A stretch of DNA of 7,012 nt from a bacterium (GTDB lineage Bacteria; AUK180): contig JAGGYO010000304.1 in the NCBI GenBank assembly GCA_021162505.1, forward strand, positions 1 to 7,012, given 5' to 3'. Below the pieces are notes generated by a model that did not search any database, had not been told where the DNA came from, and saw only the letters and a list, made by a program, of their open reading frames with translations. The position numbers and the translations under genes were made by a program. This document shows positions 1 through 4,937 of the stretch, one piece after another. Position 1 is the stretch's first letter; every line of letters starts with the position of its first letter.

Positions 1-65
1 AATATATTGTATGTTTTTTTCTATAGAGGTTTTTAAAGAATGATTGTAAAAAAGGGCGAAGTTAA
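1..65 (+). other. Leader upstream of the nuclease-helicase gene
   Basis: This short stretch precedes the first large gene. All three forward frames meet a stop here (TAG at 24-26, TAA at 34-36, TGA at 41-43), so any upstream gene on this strand ends before or inside it. There is a run of seven T at 14-20 but no stem before it, so I do not call a terminator. A TATAGA at 22-27 resembles a -10 box, but no -35 box at proper spacing is visible, so I do not call a promoter. The frame starting at ATG 40-42 encodes nine residues and stops at TGA 67-69, overlapping the next start codon. AGAGG at 25-29 lies 10 nt before that ATG. Confidence 0.5.
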
Positions 66-3000
66 ATGAGTGATCTAACATTTATAACTAATGAAGGAAA
101 TAATAATTTAAAGGAAAGATTCAAGGTTTTACTTGATTCAACAAGATTTTTTGATGTGTTGGTCGGTTATTTCTATTTATCCGGTTTTTACCTTCTCTAT
201 CCGCCTCTTGAAAAAACGGAAAAGATTCGCATATTGATTGGTATCGGCACAGACGGAGGAACGATTGATTTAATAGATACGGAAAGTAATAAGATACTTT
301 CATCAAAAGAAATCAAACAAATTATATCCGAACAAATACAAAATGAAATGTTAAATTCAAAGGATTCTTATGATATTGAACTTGGTATAAGAAAATTCCT
401 TGAATGGATCAAAAACGGTAAACTTATTATTAAGGCATTTCCGGAAAAAAATATCCATTCTAAATTATATATTTTTTCATTTAAAGAGGGCGATAGAGAT
501 AAAGGCAGGGTCATAACGGGCTCCAGTAATTTTACAAAAGCCGGCTTGATGCAAAATCTTGAATTCAATATAGAACTAAAAAATGTCTCCGACTATAATT
601 TTGCAAAAGAAAAATATGAAGAACTATGGAAAAATTCTATTGATGTAACGGCTGAATTTTTTAACACATCAAAAAACAAAACATGGTTAAATGATACCAT
701 TACCCCTTATGAAATATACTTAAAATTTCTATATGAATATTTTAAAAATGATATCAATGCCGATGATGAGATAGGAGGAATGGATTATCCGAAAGATATC
801 ATGAAATTGGCTTATCAGGAACAAGCGGTAATAAATGCCAATAAGATCCTTAATAAATACGGAGGTGTCTTCTTATCCGATGTAGTTGGTCTTGGTAAAA
901 CCTATATGGCTGCAATGCTTGCAAAACATATCGGCGGTAAAAATCTTGTTATTGCTTCACCGATATTATTGGATGAGAATAATCCTGGTTCTTGGACCAA
1001 TGTTTTTTATAAATTTAACTTACCGTTAAGGGCTGTTTCAATAGGAAAACTTGATAATATTCTATCTCAAAAATTCGAATATGATAATGTTTTTATTGAT
1101 GAAGCACATAGATTTAGAAATGATGTTACCCATTCCTATGAAACACTTTCTAAAATTTGCCGCGGTAGAAAGATCATTTTAGTTACCGCTACACCGCTTA
1201 ATAACTATCCAAAGGATATTCTTTCTCAAATTAAACTTTTTCAAAAGGGTAGGAACAGCACTATTCCAAATATCAGAAATTTAGAGGGATTTTTCAATAA
1301 CTTAGAGCAAAAATTAAAGAAATCAAATCGTAAAACCGACTTTGATAATTATATAAAAATTATTAAACAAAATTCAAAAGAGATTCGGAATAAAGTTCTA
1401 AAATATTTAATGGTTCGCCGTACCAGAAGCGAGGTTGAAAATTATTATTCCGAGGATCTTAAAAAGCAAAAATTTAGATTTCCAAATGTAAATGATCCAA
1501 CTTCGGTTTATTATGAGTTCAATAAAATGTTGGATGATTTATTTACTGAAACAATAATTTCCTTAATAGATCCGAAGACAATGAAATATACAAGATATAC
1601 CCCGCTTCTATATCAGAAAGGTAAGATAAGCCCTTTTGAAGAGATGTCGCAAAAAAATATGGGTGGATTTATGAAGATACTTCTTGTAAAAAGGCTTACA
1701 AGCAGTTTCTTTGCTTTCAAAAAAACAATTGATCGGTTTATAGAATCCTATAAAAAATTTATTTATTTATATGAAAAAGAACATAAGGTTTATATCAGCA
1801 AAAAATATTTAAATAGAATACTTGATTTTTATTCCAATGGGGATTATGATTCAATACAAAAGCTTATTGACGAAGGAAGAGCAGAGAAATATTCATCAGA
1901 TGAATTTAAACCGGAATTTATTAAATATTTAAAGACAGATCTAAAAACATTGGAGAATATTGCAAAGAATTGGAAAGATGTTAATTATGATCCAAAGGTA
2001 GATAAACTGATAAAAATTATGAAGAAAGATCCGATACTTAAGGGTAAAAAAGTGATAATATTTACTGAATCAAAGGAGACCGCCGAATATCTTGCGGAAA
2101 AACTTGAAAAGGGACTTAATGAAGTTCCGCTCCTCTTTCATGGATCATCAAATCCAAATATAAGAAAGCAAGTCATAAATAATTTTGATGCAAATGCGAT
2201 TAACAAGGAAAACAAATATAGGATATTAGTTTCAACTGAGGTTTTATCTCAGGGTGTTAATCTTCACAGATCAAATATAGTAATAAATTATGATATTCCC
2301 TGGAATCCGACCAAAATGATTCAGAGGGTTGGTCGTGTTAATAGAATTGATACTGAATTTAGTAATATTTATATTTACAATTTTTTCCCGACCGAACAGG
2401 CAAATGATGAAATACGATTAAAAGAAATAGCCATAGAGAAGATTGAAAGATTCATAGAATTGTTAGGTAATGATTCTAAATTATTAACAGACGGAGAAGA
2501 GATAAAATCTCACGAATTATTTGATAAGCTCTCTTCAAAAAGTTTTATCTCAGGTGAAGAAGAAGGGATAAGTGAATTAAAATACTTAAAGGTAATTCGT
2601 GATATAAGAGATAAAGATAAGGCATTATTTGAGAAGATTAAGAAATTACCTAAAAAATCAAGAACCTCAGTCCAAATGGAATTGGAAAATCAAAAAAATA
2701 ACGATCTACTTTTTACCTATTTTGAAAAGGGTAATCTTCATAAATTTTTTATAGCGGATAACAATAAAAGTAAAGAAATCGATTTTTTTGAATCGGTGTT
2801 ATTACTTGAAAAATATTCAAAGAAAAAGAGGGAAAAGATGCCTTCTGAATATTATCTACTTCTTGAAAAAAATAAGAAAGCAATTACGGAGGCATTGAGA
2901 GAACCACCGGAGGATAAGGTTAAGCGAGGTGGCGGCAATATAAGAAAGGTACTGACAATACTTTGCGCAAGAGAAGTTAGAGAGTATCAAGGTTTTACTG

Positions 3001-3299
3001 AGGATGATGAAGAATTTATTAAAAGAGTAATTAGACTTATTGAGGATGGAGCAGTTCCGAAAAATACAATTAAAAATATTAAAAAAGCAATAGAAAATCA
3101 AGATGATCCCTTAAAAATTTTCCATATCCTAAAAAAATATGTGGATAATCAATTGCTAAATGAGTATTTTAGTACGGATAATATTTTCAGCAGCAGTAAA
3201 AAAGAGGTAATTCTTTCTGAATATCTTATTAAACCCCAAATCTCCAACAACTTGTTGCAGAAATTCCCTATTTTAATATTTTTGGGTTTGTTATGCTAA
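66..3299 (+). CDS. PLD-type nuclease fused to SNF2-like DEAH helicase
   Basis: This 1077-residue protein probably translocates on and cuts foreign DNA in a restriction-type defence system. The N-terminal ~170 residues form a phospholipase D-like nuclease domain: H131-S-K133, then G152-S-S-N155 and E166/E170. One HxK...GSxN half-site is visible, so a dimeric active site as in BfiI-type enzymes is inferred. A complete SF2 helicase follows: Q-like YQEQ at 250-253, Walker A GLGKT at 275-279, DEAH at 345-348, TATP at 374-377, motif IV around VIIFTES (663-669), motif V STEVLSQGVNL (723-733) and motif VI QRVGRVNRI (753-761). The long spacer between the two RecA folds (~380-650) and the GLGKT/QRVGRVNR forms suggest the SNF2/HepA-like branch. 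Residues ~840-1055 are a charged C-terminal region with no motif I can name. The ATG is fixed by an in-frame TAA immediately upstream (63-65), and the ribosome site is weak (AAGGG at 52-56). The last 22 residues look atypical (see 3231-3289). The substrate is not known from the sequence. Confidence 0.9.
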   Translation: MSDLTFITNEGNNNLKERFKVLLDSTRFFDVLVGYFYLSGFYLLYPPLEKTEKIRILIGIGTDGGTIDLIDTESNKILSSKEIKQIISEQIQNEMLNSKDSYDIELGIRKFLEWIKNGKLIIKAFPEKNIHSKLYIFSFKEGDRDKGRVITGSSNFTKAGLMQNLEFNIELKNVSDYNFAKEKYEELWKNSIDVTAEFFNTSKNKTWLNDTITPYEIYLKFLYEYFKNDINADDEIGGMDYPKDIMKLAYQEQAVINANKILNKYGGVFLSDVVGLGKTYMAAMLAKHIGGKNLVIASPILLDENNPGSWTNVFYKFNLPLRAVSIGKLDNILSQKFEYDNVFIDEAHRFRNDVTHSYETLSKICRGRKIILVTATPLNNYPKDILSQIKLFQKGRNSTIPNIRNLEGFFNNLEQKLKKSNRKTDFDNYIKIIKQNSKEIRNKVLKYLMVRRTRSEVENYYSEDLKKQKFRFPNVNDPTSVYYEFNKMLDDLFTETIISLIDPKTMKYTRYTPLLYQKGKISPFEEMSQKNMGGFMKILLVKRLTSSFFAFKKTIDRFIESYKKFIYLYEKEHKVYISKKYLNRILDFYSNGDYDSIQKLIDEGRAEKYSSDEFKPEFIKYLKTDLKTLENIAKNWKDVNYDPKVDKLIKIMKKDPILKGKKVIIFTESKETAEYLAEKLEKGLNEVPLLFHGSSNPNIRKQVINNFDANAINKENKYRILVSTEVLSQGVNLHRSNIVINYDIPWNPTKMIQRVGRVNRIDTEFSNIYIYNFFPTEQANDEIRLKEIAIEKIERFIELLGNDSKLLTDGEEIKSHELFDKLSSKSFISGEEEGISELKYLKVIRDIRDKDKALFEKIKKLPKKSRTSVQMELENQKNNDLLFTYFEKGNLHKFFIADNNKSKEIDFFESVLLLEKYSKKKREKMPSEYYLLLEKNKKAITEALREPPEDKVKRGGGNIRKVLTILCAREVREYQGFTEDDEEFIKRVIRLIEDGAVPKNTIKNIKKAIENQDDPLKIFHILKKYVDNQLLNEYFSTDNIFSSSKKEVILSEYLIKPQISNNLLQKFPILIFLGLLC
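3231..3289. repeat. Inverted-repeat-bounded segment at helicase 3' end
   Basis: AAACCCCAAA at 3231-3240 pairs with TTTGGGTTT at 3281-3289 (9 bp with one bulged C), enclosing about 40 nt. Inside is an odd palindrome, CAACAA-C-TTGTTG, at 3245-3257. The segment begins exactly at codon 1056, just after the charged ...EVILSEYLI sequence that reads like a natural end of the protein. It adds a hydrophobic tail ending in PILIFLGLLC. It may be a remnant of a small inserted element, or an RNA hairpin between genes 1 and 2 that the ORF happens to read through. No poly-T run directly follows the second arm, so a classical terminator is unlikely. Confidence 0.4.
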
Positions 3300-3308
3300 T
3301 AAATTAAT

Positions 3309-3314
3309 AAAGGA
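3309..3314 (+). promoter_or_regulatory. Ribosome binding site of AlbA_2 gene
   Basis: AAAGGA lies 8 nt before the ATG at 3323 in the 23-nt gap after the helicase stop. This spacing is normal for a Shine-Dalgarno site and supports the chosen start. Confidence 0.65.
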
Positions 3315-3322
3315 TAATAATT

Positions 3323-4816
3323 ATGAAGAAAGAAGAAGTTATAAAAATAATAAAAACAGGAGAATGTATAAATATAGAATTTAAAGAAAGCAGAAATGGA
3401 TTGAATAAGGATATTTACCAAACAATTTGTGCTTTTTTAAACCGCAATGGTGGTCATATTTTTTTAGGGATTAATGATAAAGGTAAGATTATTGGGGTTA
3501 ATCGTGAAAAAATCGCAAAATTAAAAAAGGAAATTGTAACTTCCGTAAACAACCCTCAAAAGATTAATCCTCCGGTATATCTCTCAATAAATGATACTGA
3601 ACTTGATGAAAAGATAGTAATTGATATTTATGTCCCTGAGAGTTCACAAGTTCACAGATGTAATGGAAAAATTTATGATAGAAATGAAGATGGTGACATT
3701 GATATTACAAACCATTCTGATACTGTTGCAGTGCTATATGAAAGAAAACAAGCGAATTTTTCAGAAAACAAAGTGCTTCCCTATCTTACTATCAATGATT
3801 TACGAATCGATTTAATGGAAAAGGTGAAAAAAATAATAAAAGTGAAAAATCCAAATAGCGTTCTTCCCGCATTGGATAATTTTGAAATGTTAAAAAGTCT
3901 CGGGTTTTATCAGAGAGATATTTTAATGGGCAAAGATGGATTTACATTGGCAGCTCTCTTGCTTTTTGGTAAAGATGAGGTTATTTTTTCCAATATTTCT
4001 TATTATAAAACAGATGCAATATTGAGAAGGGATAATGTTGACAGATATGATGATAGAGAAATAGTAATGACCAACCTTATTGATAGTTTTGATATTTTAA
4101 TGCAATTTATTGCCAAACACTTATCCGACCCGTTTTACCTTGAAGGTGTAACTCGGATTTCGCTCAGGAGTAAAATATTCAGGGAAGTTATAAGCAATAT
4201 ACTTATTCACAGGGAATACTTAAATCCTTATCCTGCAAAATTAATTATAGAAAAAACAAGGGTAATAACAGAGAATGCAAATAAACCCCATGGTTTTGGG
4301 CAAATCAATCCAAAAGATTTTTCGCCTTTTCCGAAAAATCCAAAAATTGCTAGACTTTTCAGAGAAATAGGCTCTGCGGATGAGCTCGGCTCCGGAGTAA
4401 GAAATATTTTCAAATATACTCCCATTTATTCAAAAGGTGCACAGCCCCAATTCATAGAAAAAGATATATTCAAAATAATAATTCCACTTGTCCCCAAAGG
4501 GTTGGAAGATATTGTTAGCGGAAAGTACTCTGAAAAAGATACTACAAAAGACACTACAAAAGACCCGGCAAAAGATGTCATGGAAAAAACTACCCAGAAA
4601 ACTACCCAAAAAACTACCCAGAAAACTACCCAGAAAACTACTCAGAAAATTTTAGAATATATCCGTAAAAATCCTTATATTACAAGAAAAGAATTAGCAG
4701 AATTTATTGGAATAACAGAAGATGGAATAAAATATAATCTTAAAATGCTAAAGGAAAAAGGAAAAATTAAAAGAATCGGTCCTGATAAAGGCGGACATTG
4801 GGAGGTGGTGGAATGA
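3323..4816 (+). CDS. AlbA_2/HATPase_c_4 protein with winged helix
   Basis: This 497-residue protein belongs to the family often annotated as putative DNA-binding, ATP-binding or RecG-related regulator (COG2865-like), though it carries no helicase motifs. Residues ~12-135 form the AlbA_2 (Schlafen-like) fold: E19-F-K21-ES, then AFLNRNGGHIFLGI (37-50), and HRCNGKIYDRNEDGDI near 111-126. Residues ~280-390 match the ATP-binding HATPase_c_4 module, with REVISNILIHREY (287-299) as its N-box-like helix and ELGSGVRNIF (354-363) as a Gly-rich segment. A low-complexity linker (406-442) joins this to a C-terminal winged helix (~443-497), with TRKELAEFIGITEDGIKYNL as its helix-turn-helix and a GPDKGGHWEVV wing. 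This suggests a DNA-binding regulator or sensor. The gene lies 23 nt after the helicase and overlaps the next small ORF by 4 nt. Members of this family are frequent in defence islands and also as solitary regulators, so membership in the restriction system is an inference. Confidence 0.85.
   Translation: MKKEEVIKIIKTGECINIEFKESRNGLNKDIYQTICAFLNRNGGHIFLGINDKGKIIGVNREKIAKLKKEIVTSVNNPQKINPPVYLSINDTELDEKIVIDIYVPESSQVHRCNGKIYDRNEDGDIDITNHSDTVAVLYERKQANFSENKVLPYLTINDLRIDLMEKVKKIIKVKNPNSVLPALDNFEMLKSLGFYQRDILMGKDGFTLAALLLFGKDEVIFSNISYYKTDAILRRDNVDRYDDREIVMTNLIDSFDILMQFIAKHLSDPFYLEGVTRISLRSKIFREVISNILIHREYLNPYPAKLIIEKTRVITENANKPHGFGQINPKDFSPFPKNPKIARLFREIGSADELGSGVRNIFKYTPIYSKGAQPQFIEKDIFKIIIPLVPKGLEDIVSGKYSEKDTTKDTTKDPAKDVMEKTTQKTTQKTTQKTTQKTTQKILEYIRKNPYITRKELAEFIGITEDGIKYNLKMLKEKGKIKRIGPDKGGHWEVVE
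4538..4573 (+). repeat. Three 12-bp coding repeats (Asp-Thr-Thr-Lys type)
   Basis: Two near-identical 12-bp units (GAYACTACAAAA) and a diverged third unit (GACCCGGCAAAA) encode DTTK, DTTK, DPAK at residues 406-417. They form the first half of the linker between the ATP-binding domain and the winged helix. Confidence 0.8.
4586..4645 (+). repeat. Five 12-bp coding tandem repeats (Lys-Thr-Thr-Gln)
   Basis: Five consecutive 12-bp units of AAAACTACYCAR encode KTTQ five times (residues 422-441). The copies differ only at one wobble base or at the final A/G, which indicates recent slippage expansion. Each unit is a multiple of three, so copy number changes lengthen or shorten the linker before the winged helix without shifting the frame. 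KTTQ-type linkers are, from memory, common in this protein family. Confidence 0.92.
4801..4808 (+). promoter_or_regulatory. Strong ribosome binding site of the small ORF
   Basis: GGAGGTGG lies 4 nt before the ATG at 4813. It is one of the best Shine-Dalgarno matches in the window, but these bases also encode the WEVV end of the winged helix, a sequence constrained by protein function, so the match could be coincidental. Confidence 0.5.
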
Positions 4817-4917
4817 GCACTGAAAAAATAGCAAAGCATTGGAAAAAAGTTGAGCCTGACCTTTCAATAAAGAATATAGGTTTATTTAAAATTAACAATA
4901 ATAAAGATGATAAATAA
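4813..4917 (+). CDS. Small ORF of unknown function, 34 aa
   Basis: The ORF encodes 34 residues starting MSTEKIAKHWKKVEPDL and ending in the polar run NNNKDDK. It overlaps the stop of the AlbA_2 gene by ATGA, typical of translational coupling, and has a strong GGAGGTGG upstream. The peptide is basic and shows no signal peptide, membrane segment or known motif. I do not recognise it. It could be a genuine small protein of the operon, such as a partner or inhibitor of the restriction enzyme. It could also be a translational bridge to the methyltransferase start 20 nt downstream, or the decayed beginning of a lost gene. The ORF is short and the evidence is positional only. Confidence 0.4.
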   Translation: MSTEKIAKHWKKVEPDLSIKNIGLFKINNNKDDK

Positions 4918-4925
4918 TTTGCCAA

Positions 4926-4932
4926 AAGGTGA
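4926..4932 (+). promoter_or_regulatory. Ribosome binding site of the restriction-methylase gene
   Basis: AAGGTGA ends 5 nt before the ATG at 4938, an appropriate Shine-Dalgarno spacing. It decides the start: the only other in-frame candidate (GTG at 4929) lies inside this motif, and an in-frame TAA sits at 4911-4913. Confidence 0.7.
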
Positions 4933-4937
4933 AAACA

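Noticed and set aside
14..20. T7 run as a terminator of an upstream gene
   Set aside because: No GC stem precedes it and only 13 bases are available upstream.
66..3299. Helicase considered as RecG, or as the HsdR subunit of a type I system
   Set aside because: It has an N-terminal PLD domain rather than a RecG wedge domain or a HsdR ExK nuclease domain, and no HsdS-like specificity gene is visible in the window.
3621..3815. 64-codon + strand frame inside the AlbA_2 gene
   Set aside because: It lies in another frame within a conserved domain-coding region and has no independent motif.
4538..4645. Repeat array considered as CRISPR
   Set aside because: The 12-bp units are contiguous, have no spacers and are in coding frame.
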